Part shown: in pieces, positions 14,797 through 23,551 of the stretch
Layout of the letters: each line of letters opens with the position of its first letter
Position numbering within the stretch: the stretch's first letter is position 1
Origin: Streptomyces sp. HmicA12
GTDB taxonomy: Bacteria > Actinomycetota > Actinomycetes > Streptomycetales > Streptomycetaceae
DNA: 64,000 nt
Direction of reading: 5' to 3'
Assembly: GCF_000373565.1 (NCBI RefSeq)
Contig: NZ_KB891831.1
Span: 125,330 to 189,329 of the forward strand
Program-made: the position numbers and the translations under genes
Notes under the pieces: model-generated
The model's input: only the letters and a program-made list of their open reading frames with translations
Database searches by the model: none
What the model was told of the DNA's origin: nothing

Positions 14797-15674
14797 AGCC
14801 GGCCGAACTACGGGCACTGATCGCCGCCCCGCACCCCGACATCGCCCCATTGCCGCCCGCGGCCGGGCGCCCTGGCGGGGTGCGGATGCTGCGCGGAGTG
14901 CCGTACGGGAGCGTGGAGGGCGCCCGGCCGCTGGAGCTCGACCTGTGGCTGCCGGGCCCGGGACCGGATCAACTCCCCTCCCCCGTCGTTGTGTTCGTGC
15001 ACGGCGGCGCCTGGCGGCGCGGGCGCCGTGACGACCTGGGCGTGACCACGCGCTCCTGGGACCCGGGCCCCTTCGAGCGGCTCGCGGCGGCCGGGTTCGC
15101 GGTGGCCTGCGTCGACTACCGGCTCAGCGGCGAGGCGACGTTCCCTGCCCCGCTGGAGGACCTGCGGGCGGCGCTGCGCTGGCTCGGCCTGCGGTCGGCC
15201 GAGCTGGGGATCGACCCGCTGCGCACGGTGGTGTGGGGCGAGTCGGCGGGCGGGCATCTCGCCGCGCTGCTCGCGCTCACGCACTCGGAGCCGCGGCTCG
15301 CGGGGGCGGTCGTCTGGTACGGGCCCGCCGACCTGACGACGCCGCGGCCGCCGTTCGACCCGGCCGACCGGGCGACGCCGGAGGCGCTGCTGCTGGGCGC
15401 GGCGCCCCTCGACGCACCCGAACTCGCCGCCGCCGCGAGCCCGTTGCGGCAGGTCCACGGGGACGCCCCGCCGTTCCTCGTGATCCACGGCGAGGCCGAC
15501 ACGATGGTGGCGTGCTCGCACGGCCGGGACCTCGCGCGGGCGCTGCGCGCGGCCGGCGCCGAGGTGGACCTGCACACGGTGGCCGGAGCCGATCACGGCT
15601 GGTACGGCCTGGACGACGAGGAGGTGGAACGCATCTTCGCGCGGTCCGTGGCGTTCGCCACCGCCGTGAGTTGA
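14781..15674 (+). CDS. alpha/beta hydrolase, acyl-esterase type
   Basis: 297 residues of the BD-FAE/hormone-sensitive-lipase-like group. The oxyanion motif is VVVFVHGGAWRRGR, the nucleophile elbow is GESAGGHLAALLAL, and the late catalytic His lies in GADHGWYGL with the acid in HGEADTM. No signal peptide is seen, so it is cytoplasmic. The ATG at 14781 overlaps queD by 16 bases; GTG 14793, overlapping the queD stop as GTGA, is an equally good start. The tight overlap indicates coupling. Hydrolysis of the depside made by QueD into protocatechuate and trihydroxybenzoate is a plausible role, not shown by sequence alone. Confidence 0.82.
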   Translation: MALAVKPAELRALIAAPHPDIAPLPPAAGRPGGVRMLRGVPYGSVEGARPLELDLWLPGPGPDQLPSPVVVFVHGGAWRRGRRDDLGVTTRSWDPGPFERLAAAGFAVACVDYRLSGEATFPAPLEDLRAALRWLGLRSAELGIDPLRTVVWGESAGGHLAALLALTHSEPRLAGAVVWYGPADLTTPRPPFDPADRATPEALLLGAAPLDAPELAAAASPLRQVHGDAPPFLVIHGEADTMVACSHGRDLARALRAAGAEVDLHTVAGADHGWYGLDDEEVERIFARSVAFATAVS

Positions 15675-15744
15675 TCTCTTTCCCGGACGCCGGTCTGCTG
15701 GCAGATTGGGCCGCGCACCGTTCATCACCGTAGAGAGGTACGCC

Positions 15745-16908
15745 ATGAGCCCGCAGTTCGGCGACTATCAGTACGAGATCTACCTCGACGGGCTGCGCGG
15801 TGTCGTCCCCACCATGCCCATGGAGTTCGGGGAACTGGAGCAGCGGGCCCGGGCCGCGCTGCCGCCGTCCATCTGGTCGTACGTCGCCGGGGGCGCCGGG
15901 GACGAGCACACCCAGCGGGCCAATGTGCGGGCCTTCGAACGGTACGGGCTGATGCCGCGGATGCTGGTCGGCGCGGCCCAGCGCGATCTGTCCGTCGACC
16001 TGTTCGGGCTGCGCCTCGCGTCGCCGCTGTTCATGGCGCCGGTCGGGGTCATCGGGCTGTGCGCGCAGGACGGGCACGGGGACCTGGCGACGGCGCGAGC
16101 GGCGGCGCGCACCGGTGTGCCGATGGTGGCGTCGACGCTGTCGGTCGACCCGATGGAGGACGTGGCCGCCGAGTTCGGTGACACCCCGGGTTTCTTCCAG
16201 CTGTACACGCCGACCGACCGGGCGCTCGCCGAGAGCCTGGTGAAGCGGGCCGAGGCGGCGGGCTTCAAGGGCATCGTGGTCACCCTGGACACCTGGGTGA
16301 CCGGGTGGCGCCCGCGCGACCTGTCGACCGCCAACTTCCCTCAGCTGCGCGGGCACTGCCTCGCCAACTACACCTCGGACCCGCGCTTCAGGGAGCTGAC
16401 CCCGTCCGACGATCCGCAGGCCGTCGTGGGCTCCTGGGTCGGACTCTTCGGCAACCCGCTGACCTGGGACGACCTGCCGTGGCTGCGTTCGCTCACCGAC
16501 CTGCCGCTGATCCTCAAGGGTGTCTGTCACCCCGAGGACGTGCGGCGCGCGCGGGACGGCGGCGTGGACGGCATCTACTGCTCCACCCACGGCGGCCGCC
16601 AGGCCAACGGCGGCCTGGCGGCGCTCGACGCACTGCCCGGTGTCGTCGAGGCGGCGGACGGGCTGCCGGTGCTCTTCGACTCCGGGGTCCGCTCCGGCGC
16701 CGACGTGGTCAAGGCGCTGGCGCTGGGCGCGACGGCGGTCGGTGTCGGACGCCCCTACGCGTACGGGCTCGCGGTCGGCGGCGAGGACGGCCTCGTGCAC
16801 GTACTGCGCTCACTGCTCGCCGAAGCGGACCTGACCATGGCCGTGGACGGCTATCCGACCCTCGCCGATCTGACCCCGGAGTCTCTGGTCACGCTGCCGC
16901 GTCACTGA
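15745..16908 (+). CDS. FMN-dependent alpha-hydroxyacid oxidase (lactate 2-monooxygenase-like)
   Basis: 387 residues of the glycolate/lactate oxidase TIM-barrel family. The N-terminal helix region is followed by SPLFMAPVG, the flavin-site strand LPLILKGVCHPEDV, and the active site STHGGRQANG with the catalytic His and substrate Arg. The FMN phosphate loop is DSGVRSG through GATAVGVGRPY. These enzymes oxidise L-2-hydroxyacids to 2-oxoacids. ATG 15745 follows AGAGAGG at 15732-15738. It lies 70 bases after the esterase gene and may share the queD transcript. Its 3' end overlaps the convergent SGNH gene by 20 bases. Confidence 0.85.
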   Translation: MSPQFGDYQYEIYLDGLRGVVPTMPMEFGELEQRARAALPPSIWSYVAGGAGDEHTQRANVRAFERYGLMPRMLVGAAQRDLSVDLFGLRLASPLFMAPVGVIGLCAQDGHGDLATARAAARTGVPMVASTLSVDPMEDVAAEFGDTPGFFQLYTPTDRALAESLVKRAEAAGFKGIVVTLDTWVTGWRPRDLSTANFPQLRGHCLANYTSDPRFRELTPSDDPQAVVGSWVGLFGNPLTWDDLPWLRSLTDLPLILKGVCHPEDVRRARDGGVDGIYCSTHGGRQANGGLAALDALPGVVEAADGLPVLFDSGVRSGADVVKALALGATAVGVGRPYAYGLAVGGEDGLVHVLRSLLAEADLTMAVDGYPTLADLTPESLVTLPRH

Positions 16909-17677
16909 CCGGAAGCACCGGGAGCAGCTGCGGGCGCCGGGCGCGGCGCCCGTCACCGGAGGATCGGCCGCGCAGACGCCGGCCGAGCCAGGGACCCAGG
17001 TGGCCCGCGGCCCAACGGAGGTCGGCGACGGCGGCGCGCCCGGCATGCGGTACCGGGGCGGGCGGGAGCGGCCGGGTCCAGGCGTCGTCGCTGCCGGGAA
17101 GCTCCAGCGCGTGCGCGACAGCGGCCGCGATCCGGGCGTGGCCGAGCGGGCTCGCGTGCAGCCGGTCGGGGCTCCACAGGCGCCTGTCGGTGAGGGCGAG
17201 CACGTGTTCCGTCTCGGCGAGGGCGACACCGTGCCGCTCGGCGGCGACGCGGATCCGGGCGTTGAGCGCGGTGACCCGTCCGGCGAGCGGGCGGGCCAGC
17301 GGGATCATCCGGCCCACGTCGGGGAAGGTCACCGTGGCGACCCGGGTGCCCGCGCCGGTCAGCGCCGCGTACATCGCCTCCAGGTGGCCGGCCGTCTCGT
17401 CGGCGTCGAAGGAGGGCCGCATCAGGTCGTTGACCCCGGCCACGACCGTCGCCAGGTCGGGGCGCAGGGCGAGCGCGGGCGCGAGTTGCTCGGCGCGCAC
17501 CTGCCCGGCGAGCCGGCCGCGTACGGCCAAGTTGGCGTACCGCACCTCGCCGTCGAGCTCCGCGAGCCGCTCGGCCAGCCGGTCGGCGCAGCCGCGCAGG
17601 CCGGTCGTGTCGTCACCGTCGCCGAGGCCCTCCGTCTGGCTGTCGCCGAGAGCCACGTACCGCAGATAGGTCGTCAT
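16889..17677 (-). CDS. SGNH/GDSL hydrolase
   Basis: 262 residues without a signal peptide. The four SGNH blocks are visible: GDSQTEG (Ser nucleophile), the Gly in the NLAVRGR region, GVNDL (Asn), and the catalytic dyad in SPDRLHASPLGHARIA (D-x-x-H). It is a cytoplasmic esterase or acyl-hydrolase of unknown substrate. The ATG at 17677 overlaps the padR stop by 4 bases, so both genes are co-translated and the regulator may control its own hydrolase partner. The C-terminal 60 residues are basic and poorly conserved. Confidence 0.85.
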   Translation of the reverse strand: MTTYLRYVALGDSQTEGLGDGDDTTGLRGCADRLAERLAELDGEVRYANLAVRGRLAGQVRAEQLAPALALRPDLATVVAGVNDLMRPSFDADETAGHLEAMYAALTGAGTRVATVTFPDVGRMIPLARPLAGRVTALNARIRVAAERHGVALAETEHVLALTDRRLWSPDRLHASPLGHARIAAAVAHALELPGSDDAWTRPLPPAPVPHAGRAAVADLRWAAGHLGPWLGRRLRGRSSGDGRRARRPQLLPVLPVSDAAA

Positions 17678-18240
17678 CGCCGCGCCCTCGCGGTGCGCAG
17701 GTCGAGAATCTCCAGGGCGCGTCTGCCCCACCGCAGGTTCTCCTCCTCCAGCGAGATGCCGCGCAGCAGCGTCAGGTACGGGCCGACGCGCTCGCCGTCC
17801 CGCAGGTGCGCCTCCTCCGTCATGCCCTGCAGCAGGTGGGCGCGTACGCGCTCGTACCGGGCGAGCTTGCCGGTCGCCCACGCCATGCGCTCCTCGATGT
17901 GGGCCCGCACGGCGGCCGTGTCGCCGACGTCCACGGCCTGCACCTTCACCATCAGCTCGTCCCGCACCGCGATCGGGCGCGGCTCCTTGACGGTGAACGC
18001 GACGAGATCGGCGCGCCCGTCTTCGGTGAGCGTGAACAGCCGCTTGTTGGGCCGGCGCTCCTGGGGCACGACCCGCGCCTCGATGAGGCCGTCCGCGGCG
18101 AGCCGCTCCAGCTCGCGATAGAGCTGCTGGGGCGTCGCCGCCCAGAAGTTCGAGACGGACACGTCGAAGATCTTCGCCAGGTCGTAGCCCGACGCCTCGC
18201 CCTCCAGGAGGGCCGCGAGCACCGCGTACTTCAGAGACAT
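17674..18240 (-). CDS. PadR-family regulator
   Basis: 188 residues from ATG 18240 (MSLKYAVLAALLEGEASGYDLAK), the standard PadR start; the frame is open to 18279 but the extra residues are atypical. The N-terminal winged helix includes FWAATPQQLYRELERLAADGLIEAR. The C-terminal Vir_C-type helical part (about 95-185) dimerises. PadR repressors respond to phenolic acids or drugs. It is divergent from the SnoaL-like gene at 18320; the 79-base gap between them is AT-rich and holds both promoters. Confidence 0.88.
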   Translation of the reverse strand: MSLKYAVLAALLEGEASGYDLAKIFDVSVSNFWAATPQQLYRELERLAADGLIEARVVPQERRPNKRLFTLTEDGRADLVAFTVKEPRPIAVRDELMVKVQAVDVGDTAAVRAHIEERMAWATGKLARYERVRAHLLQGMTEEAHLRDGERVGPYLTLLRGISLEEENLRWGRRALEILDLRTARARR

Positions 18241-18319
18241 CTGGACACCGTACAGCGATGCGATTACTTTCATCCACACCTATTCAACAAATTGGGTATT
18301 GATCGAGAGAGGTGTCGCC

Positions 18320-18712
18320 ATGCAGGCGTTCCGCAAGGCCGTGGAAGCGAACGACCACGAGGCGATCGAGGCGCTGCTCGCCGACGACGTCGTCTTCACC
18401 AGCCCGGTGGTCTTCAAGCCGTATCCGGGCAAGGCGATCACGGCGGCGATCCTGCGCGCGGTGACCCGCGTCTTCGAGGACTTCCACTACGTGCGGGAGA
18501 TCAACGACGCGGGCGGCCGCGACCACGTCCTCGTCTTCGAGGCGCGCGTCGGCGACCGCTCGATCAGCGGCGCCGACTTCCTGCATGTGAACGACGAGGG
18601 CCTGATCGACGAGTTCACGGTCATGGTGCGGCCGCTGTCGGCGGCGAACGCCCTGCAGGCCGCCATGGCGGCGCAGTTCGACCGGATCGCCCAGGAGACC
18701 GCTCAGGCCTGA
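18320..18712 (+). CDS. SnoaL-like (NTF2-fold) protein
   Basis: 130 residues of the NTF2/SnoaL cone fold: an opening helix pair (FRKAVEANDHEAIEALLADDVVFTSP), then curved sheet strands ending in IDEFTVMVRPLSAANAL. Members are isomerases, hydrolases or ligand-binding proteins, so the activity cannot be assigned. ATG 18320 is chosen for the GAGAGAGG ribosome binding site at 18305-18312; an earlier start at 18299 is possible. It is divergent from padR and probably under its control. Its last 10 bases overlap the convergent gene. Confidence 0.8.
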   Translation: MQAFRKAVEANDHEAIEALLADDVVFTSPVVFKPYPGKAITAAILRAVTRVFEDFHYVREINDAGGRDHVLVFEARVGDRSISGADFLHVNDEGLIDEFTVMVRPLSAANALQAAMAAQFDRIAQETAQA

Positions 18713-19524
18713 CGGACCAGGTCGGCCAGCGCGGCCGCCGCCGCGGCGAGACCCTCGTGCGGGGTGACGGGTTCGTCCAGGTACACGTCGCGCCGCAGCT
18801 CCAGCATCAGCGCCGTGACGCGCGGGTCCTCGCCGTAGTACCGCAGCGGGACGTACGTGCCGGCGAACGGGGTGTTCAGGCCGACCTCCCCGAGCGGGGC
18901 GAACGCCTCGCGCGCGTGGGCGAGCAGGGCGGCCGGAGTGTGGAAGGGATCCGTGCCGAGGCAGACCGGCGGGCGCGGGCCCGAGCCGTGGAGTTCGTAG
19001 GGCAGGGCGCGGCTCGGGTAGGAGTGCACGTCGATGATCACCGCCCGGCCGGTCGCGGCGATACGGTCCGCCACCGCCCGGGTCATCGCCTGCGCGTACG
19101 GCTCGAAGTAGCGGGCGAGCAGGGCGTCCTCGTCCCACGGAGGTTCGGCGCGCAGGGGTGCGCGGTGCGTCGTGCGGGTGTAGACCGCGCCCATGCCGAC
19201 CGCCCGCATCTCCTCGCGCTCGTCGGGGAAGCGCTCGGGGTCGACGACCAGCCGGGAGCGTGCGTTGACGAACCGCCACGGCGTCACGGGCGCGGCGCGT
19301 GCGGCGCGTTCGGCGAGCTCCTGGGTGTGCGCGTCGGTGATCAGGTCCAGCTCGCGCTCCAGTGCGGCGTCGTCGAGGACGATGCCGGCGCGGACGCCCG
19401 GCGTGATGGTGCGGGAGCCGTGCGGCACATGCAGGATCACCGGCGAGCGCGCGGCCCCGGGGATCAACCGGTGCGCCGGGCCGTGCTCGTCGCCTGATCT
19501 GACGGAACTGTCCGAGGTGTCCAT
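18703..19524 (-). CDS. N-formylglutamate amidohydrolase-like protein
   Basis: 273 residues. The motifs VILHVPHGSRTI, RSRLVVDPERFPDE, YTRTTHRAPLR and AVIIDVHSYPSRALPYE are those of the N-formylglutamate amidohydrolase family, related to zinc carboxypeptidases and used in one branch of histidine degradation. No other hut genes are nearby, so the physiological substrate is uncertain. ATG 19524 follows a strong GGGGGAGGG ribosome binding site; the ATG at 19551 does not. It is divergent from the CocE-type gene. Confidence 0.78.
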   Translation of the reverse strand: MDTSDSSVRSGDEHGPAHRLIPGAARSPVILHVPHGSRTITPGVRAGIVLDDAALERELDLITDAHTQELAERAARAAPVTPWRFVNARSRLVVDPERFPDEREEMRAVGMGAVYTRTTHRAPLRAEPPWDEDALLARYFEPYAQAMTRAVADRIAATGRAVIIDVHSYPSRALPYELHGSGPRPPVCLGTDPFHTPAALLAHAREAFAPLGEVGLNTPFAGTYVPLRYYGEDPRVTALMLELRRDVYLDEPVTPHEGLAAAAAALADLVRQA

Positions 19525-19626
19525 GCCCCAACCCTCCCCCACGCGTCCCATTTTCCGGAACGTGGGTTTCGAGGTGTGGACCGGGGTAGGGAGCCCAGCC
19601 GTCCGCTACTGAACGACCGTTGAGTA

Positions 19627-21666
19627 GTGAGAGTGCGACAGGAGTACGTCACCTTGCCCGATGCCCGCTCAGAACTCGTCCGCCACCTGTGGATTCCGCT
19701 CGCCGACGGCACTCGGCTCGCCGCCCGGGTCTGGCTTCCCGACGGCGCCGCCCGGCCCGCGCCCGCGATCCTCGAGTACATCCCGTACCGCAAGAACGAC
19801 GCGACGGCGTCCCGCGACAACAGCCTGCACGCCCGCTTCGCCGAGTGCGGCTACGCCGCCGTCCGCGTCGATCTGCGGGGCAGCGGCGACTCGGACGGGC
19901 TGATGCTCGACGAGTACGCGCAAGCCGAGCTGGACGACGGTGTCGAGGTCATCGAGTGGCTGGCCGCGCAGCCGTGGTGCGACGGGAACGTCGGCATGAT
20001 CGGCAAGTCGTGGGGCGGATTCAACGGCCTGCAGATCGCCGCCCTTCGCCCCGCCGCCCTCAAGGCGATCGTGACCGTGTGCTCGACGGACGACCGGTAC
20101 GCGGACGACGTGCACTTCACGGGCGGTTCGCTGATCGCCTCGGAGATGCTGCCGTGGGCGTCGACGATGCTCGCCTACAACGCCCGCCCGGCCGACCCCG
20201 CGGTCGTCGGCGACCGCTGGCGCGAGCAGTGGCTGCACCGCATGGCGGACACGCCGGTGTACGTCGAGGAGTGGCTGCGGCACCAGACGCGCGACGCGTA
20301 CTGGAAGCACGGCTCGGTCTGCGAGGACTTCTCCGCGATCACCGCGCCGGTGCTCGCGGTGGGCGGCTGGTACGACCCGTACGTGGGCGCCGTGCTGCGC
20401 CTGCTGGAGGGTGTGCGGGCTCCCGTGCGAGCGATGGTGGGGCCGTGGGCGCACACGTATCCGCATCAGGCGGAGCCGGGGCCCGCGATCGACTTCCACG
20501 GTGAGGTCGTGCGCTGGTTCGACCAGTTCCTGCGCGGCCGCGACACCGGCGCCCTGGACGATCCGGCGCTGCGGGCGTGGCTGCCGCAGTGGGCGGCGCC
20601 GGGCGCGGACCGCGCGGTACGCCCCGGGCGCTGGGTCGCCGAGCGGAACTGGCCCTCGGAGCGGATCCAGGAGCAGGCGTTCGCGCTGGCCGGGGAGTCC
20701 GCCGGGGACGCCGCGACGCACGACCCCCTGCGCTACCGAGACGTCCACCTGGACAGCACGCGCGTGCTCGGCACCGCGGGCGGCAGCTGGCTCCAGTTCG
20801 GGGACGCGGCGGGTCAGTTCGGTCCGCAGGGCGGGGACGACGGGCTCGCGCACTGCTTCACCACCGCGCCGCTCGACGAGCGCGCCGAGATCCTCGGGGT
20901 GCCGGCGGTGACGCTGCGGGTGAGCGCGGACCGGCCGGCCGCGCAGCTCGCGGTGCGGCTCAACGACGTCGCCCCGGACGGCAGTTCGCGGCTCGTGACG
21001 CGCGGGCTGCTCAATCTGACGCACCGCGAGGGCCACGAGGAGGTACTGCCGCTGGAGACGGGCCGCACCTACGACGTGACGGTCCCGCTGCTGGCGACCG
21101 CGCACGCCTTCGCGCCCGGCCACCGGGTCCGGGTCGCGGTCTCCGCCTCGTACTGGCCGCTGGCCTGGCCGTCACCGGAGCCCGTCACGGTCACCGTGCA
21201 CCCGTCGCCGACCTCCGAACTCCGGCTGCCCGTGCGGCCGTTCGACGAAGCGGACGCCGGGCTACGTCCTTACGGGGAGCCGCTGCCGGACCTTCCTGCC
21301 GACCTCGCCCAGACGCCGGGCGAGTCGACGCGGCGGATCGAGCACGATCCGGTCAGCGGTCGGACCGTGGTGGAACTCGCCGTGGGTGACGGCGAGTTCA
21401 AGGACCTCTCCGACGGATCGTGGCGGATCTCCGACTCCGTGGACCGGTTCTCGCTCTCCGAGGGCGACCCGCACTCGGCGCTCGTGGAGTGCGAGCGCAC
21501 CGAGGAGGGCGGCCGCGGCGACTGGCGCTGGAAGGTCGTGACATCGAGCCGGCTCACCGCCGACCGGGACACGTTCAAGGTCAGCAACACGCTCACCGCA
21601 TTCGAAGGGGACACGCAGGTGTACGACCGCACCACGGACGCCGTGATCCCCCGGCAGGGGATGTGA
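19627..21666 (+). CDS. CocE/NonD-family serine hydrolase
   Basis: 679 residues of the X-Pro dipeptidyl-peptidase/cocaine esterase family. The alpha/beta core carries the nucleophile elbow GMIGKSWGG (Ser128 from the GTG start), an acidic residue in VGGWYDPYVG, and His in VGPWAHTYPHQ. After about residue 330 comes the jelly-roll C-terminal domain and a further beta-rich tail of about 100 residues. No signal peptide is seen. GTG 19627 is listed; TTG 19654, with AGGAG at 19640-19644, is a credible alternative. It is followed after 5 bases by genes for an Opu-type quaternary-amine transporter. This suggests it cleaves an imported ester or amide of a quaternary amine such as choline or carnitine. 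That role is inferred from context. Confidence 0.8.
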   Translation: MRVRQEYVTLPDARSELVRHLWIPLADGTRLAARVWLPDGAARPAPAILEYIPYRKNDATASRDNSLHARFAECGYAAVRVDLRGSGDSDGLMLDEYAQAELDDGVEVIEWLAAQPWCDGNVGMIGKSWGGFNGLQIAALRPAALKAIVTVCSTDDRYADDVHFTGGSLIASEMLPWASTMLAYNARPADPAVVGDRWREQWLHRMADTPVYVEEWLRHQTRDAYWKHGSVCEDFSAITAPVLAVGGWYDPYVGAVLRLLEGVRAPVRAMVGPWAHTYPHQAEPGPAIDFHGEVVRWFDQFLRGRDTGALDDPALRAWLPQWAAPGADRAVRPGRWVAERNWPSERIQEQAFALAGESAGDAATHDPLRYRDVHLDSTRVLGTAGGSWLQFGDAAGQFGPQGGDDGLAHCFTTAPLDERAEILGVPAVTLRVSADRPAAQLAVRLNDVAPDGSSRLVTRGLLNLTHREGHEEVLPLETGRTYDVTVPLLATAHAFAPGHRVRVAVSASYWPLAWPSPEPVTVTVHPSPTSELRLPVRPFDEADAGLRPYGEPLPDLPADLAQTPGESTRRIEHDPVSGRTVVELAVGDGEFKDLSDGSWRISDSVDRFSLSEGDPHSALVECERTEEGGRGDWRWKVVTSSRLTADRDTFKVSNTLTAFEGDTQVYDRTTDAVIPRQGM

Positions 21667-21671
21667 GGCCG

Positions 21672-22568
21672 ATGCGCAGACGCACCCTCCTGACCGGCGG
21701 TCTCGCCGCGCTCGGCGCGGCCGGGGTCGCCACGGCGACCGGTTCCGTCGCCGGCACCGGGCCCGTCATCACGGTCGGCTCCAAGCAGTTCACCGAGTCG
21801 TGGGTGATGGGCGAGCTGTACGCGCAGATCCTCACGGCGCGGGGCTTCCAGGTCGTCCTCAAGTCCAACATCGGCAGCGCCGACATCATCGACCGGGCGC
21901 TGCGCGGCGGCCAGATCGACCTGTACCCCGAGTACACGGGCGTGATCCTGCAGACGTTCGCGCTGCCGAAGCACATGCCGACGACCGCGCGCGGCACGTA
22001 CGAGGCGGCGAAGGCGTTCGAGGAGACGCGCGGCGTCACCCTGCTGAAGGCCACCCCGTTCCAGAACCGCAACGCGGTCGCCGTGCGCACCGCCGACGCC
22101 CGCGAGTACGGGCTGAAGACGGTCGGTGACCTGAAGAAGATGGGGAAGACCTCGTACGCCGAGTACCCGGACAACATCACGGGGCCGCTCGGCTACGACG
22201 CGATCGTCAAGGCGTACGGACTGCGCGACATGAAGGTGCGCCCGCTCAACATCGGGCTGCAGTACCCGGCGCTGAAGAACGGGGACGTGGACGCCGCCGA
22301 CGTGTTCACCACCGACCCGCAGCTGCGCCGCTACGACTTCACCGTCCTCGACGACGACCAGGCGATCTTCGGGTTCCAGAACGTCGCTCCGGTCGTGCGC
22401 CGCTCCCTCGTGGACCGGTACGGCGCGCGGCTCACCGAACCGCTCGACGCCGTCGACGAGTTGCTCACCGAGGAAGCCATGCAGGCCCTCAACGAGGCCG
22501 CCGCGATGATGCGGCTCAGCCCCGCCAAGGTCGCCGACCGGTTCCTGCGCGCCAACGACCTGAAGTGA
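21672..22568 (+). CDS. Opu/ProX-type quaternary-amine substrate-binding protein
   Basis: 298 residues of the OpuAC/ProX periplasmic-binding family. The N-terminus RRRTLLTGGLAALGAAG is a Tat-like signal; there is no lipobox cysteine. Mature protein starts near ITVGSKQFTESWVMGELYAQ, a family hallmark, with IDLYPEYTG and DVDAADVFTTDPQL also typical. It binds glycine betaine, choline, carnitine or similar compounds outside the membrane and delivers them to the two permeases. It lies 5 bases after the hydrolase gene. Confidence 0.88.
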   Translation: MRRRTLLTGGLAALGAAGVATATGSVAGTGPVITVGSKQFTESWVMGELYAQILTARGFQVVLKSNIGSADIIDRALRGGQIDLYPEYTGVILQTFALPKHMPTTARGTYEAAKAFEETRGVTLLKATPFQNRNAVAVRTADAREYGLKTVGDLKKMGKTSYAEYPDNITGPLGYDAIVKAYGLRDMKVRPLNIGLQYPALKNGDVDAADVFTTDPQLRRYDFTVLDDDQAIFGFQNVAPVVRRSLVDRYGARLTEPLDAVDELLTEEAMQALNEAAAMMRLSPAKVADRFLRANDLK

Positions 22569-22585
22569 CCGAGGAGCACCCACCC

Positions 22586-23551
22586 ATGCAGAACAGTGCT
22601 GCCGCCGAGATCGTCTTCGACGCGGCCACCAAGACGTACGACGGATCGGCCGAACCCGCTCTCGACGCCCTGTCGTTGACCGTCCCGGCGGGCGAGATCT
22701 GTGTCCTGCTCGGCGCTTCGGGCTGCGGCAAGACCACGGCCCTCACCCTCGTGAACCGGCTGACCGAGTTGACGAGCGGCGACATCCGCATCGGCGACCG
22801 CAGCATCCGCGACCAGGACGTCATCGAGCTGCGCCGCGGCATCGGCTACGTCATCCAGCAGGCGGGACTCTTCCCGCACCTGACCATCGACGAGAACGTG
22901 GCGACCGTGCCGCAGGTGCTCGGCTGGAAGAAGCCGAGGATCGCCGAGCGGGTGCGCGAGCTGCTCGAACTCGTCGGGCTCCCGCACAAGGAGTACGGGC
23001 ACCGCTACCCGTCCCAGCTCTCCGGCGGGCAGCGTCAACGCGTCGGCATCGCAAGGGCGTTGGCGGCCGATCCGCCCATCATGCTCATGGACGAGCCGTT
23101 CGGCGCGCTCGACCCGGTGACGCGCGAGCACGTCCAGGACGAGTTCCTGCGCCTCCAGGAACAGGTGGGGAAGACGACGCTGTTCGTCAGCCACGACATC
23201 GACGAGGCCGTCCGGATGGCCGACCGCGTCGCGATCCTCGCCAAGGGCGGCAAGCTGCTCCAGTACGACACCCCGGAGCGCATCCTGCGCGCGCCCGCCG
23301 ACGACTACGTGGCCCGATTCGTGGGCGCGGACCGCGGGTTGAAGGCGCTGACGCTGCGCACGCTCGGCGACCTGAAGCTGGAGCCGGCCACCGAGGAAAC
23401 CGCAGAGGCCGCCGTGCTCCGTACCGGCGACACCCTGCGTACGGCCCTGTCGGCGCTGATGGCCGGTGCCGCCGAGCGGCTCGCGGTGGCGGACGGCGAC
23501 GGGAAGACCGTCGGCTCCGTCACCGTCGACCTGATACGGGAGGCGGCGTGA
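22586..23551 (+). CDS. Opu-type ABC transporter ATPase
   Basis: 321 residues. Walker A is GASGCGKTT, the Q-loop follows GYVIQQAGLFPHLT, the signature is LSGGQRQRVGIARAL, Walker B is IMLMDEPFGALDP, and the switch His is VSHDIDEA. After the nucleotide-binding domain a short C-terminal region (AERLAVADGDGKTVGSVTV) looks like a shortened CBS-type sensor. ATG 22586 is preferred because GAGGAG precedes it; GTG 22565 overlaps the previous stop. It couples to the two flanking permeases. Confidence 0.9.
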   Translation: MQNSAAAEIVFDAATKTYDGSAEPALDALSLTVPAGEICVLLGASGCGKTTALTLVNRLTELTSGDIRIGDRSIRDQDVIELRRGIGYVIQQAGLFPHLTIDENVATVPQVLGWKKPRIAERVRELLELVGLPHKEYGHRYPSQLSGGQRQRVGIARALAADPPIMLMDEPFGALDPVTREHVQDEFLRLQEQVGKTTLFVSHDIDEAVRMADRVAILAKGGKLLQYDTPERILRAPADDYVARFVGADRGLKALTLRTLGDLKLEPATEETAEAAVLRTGDTLRTALSALMAGAAERLAVADGDGKTVGSVTVDLIREAA

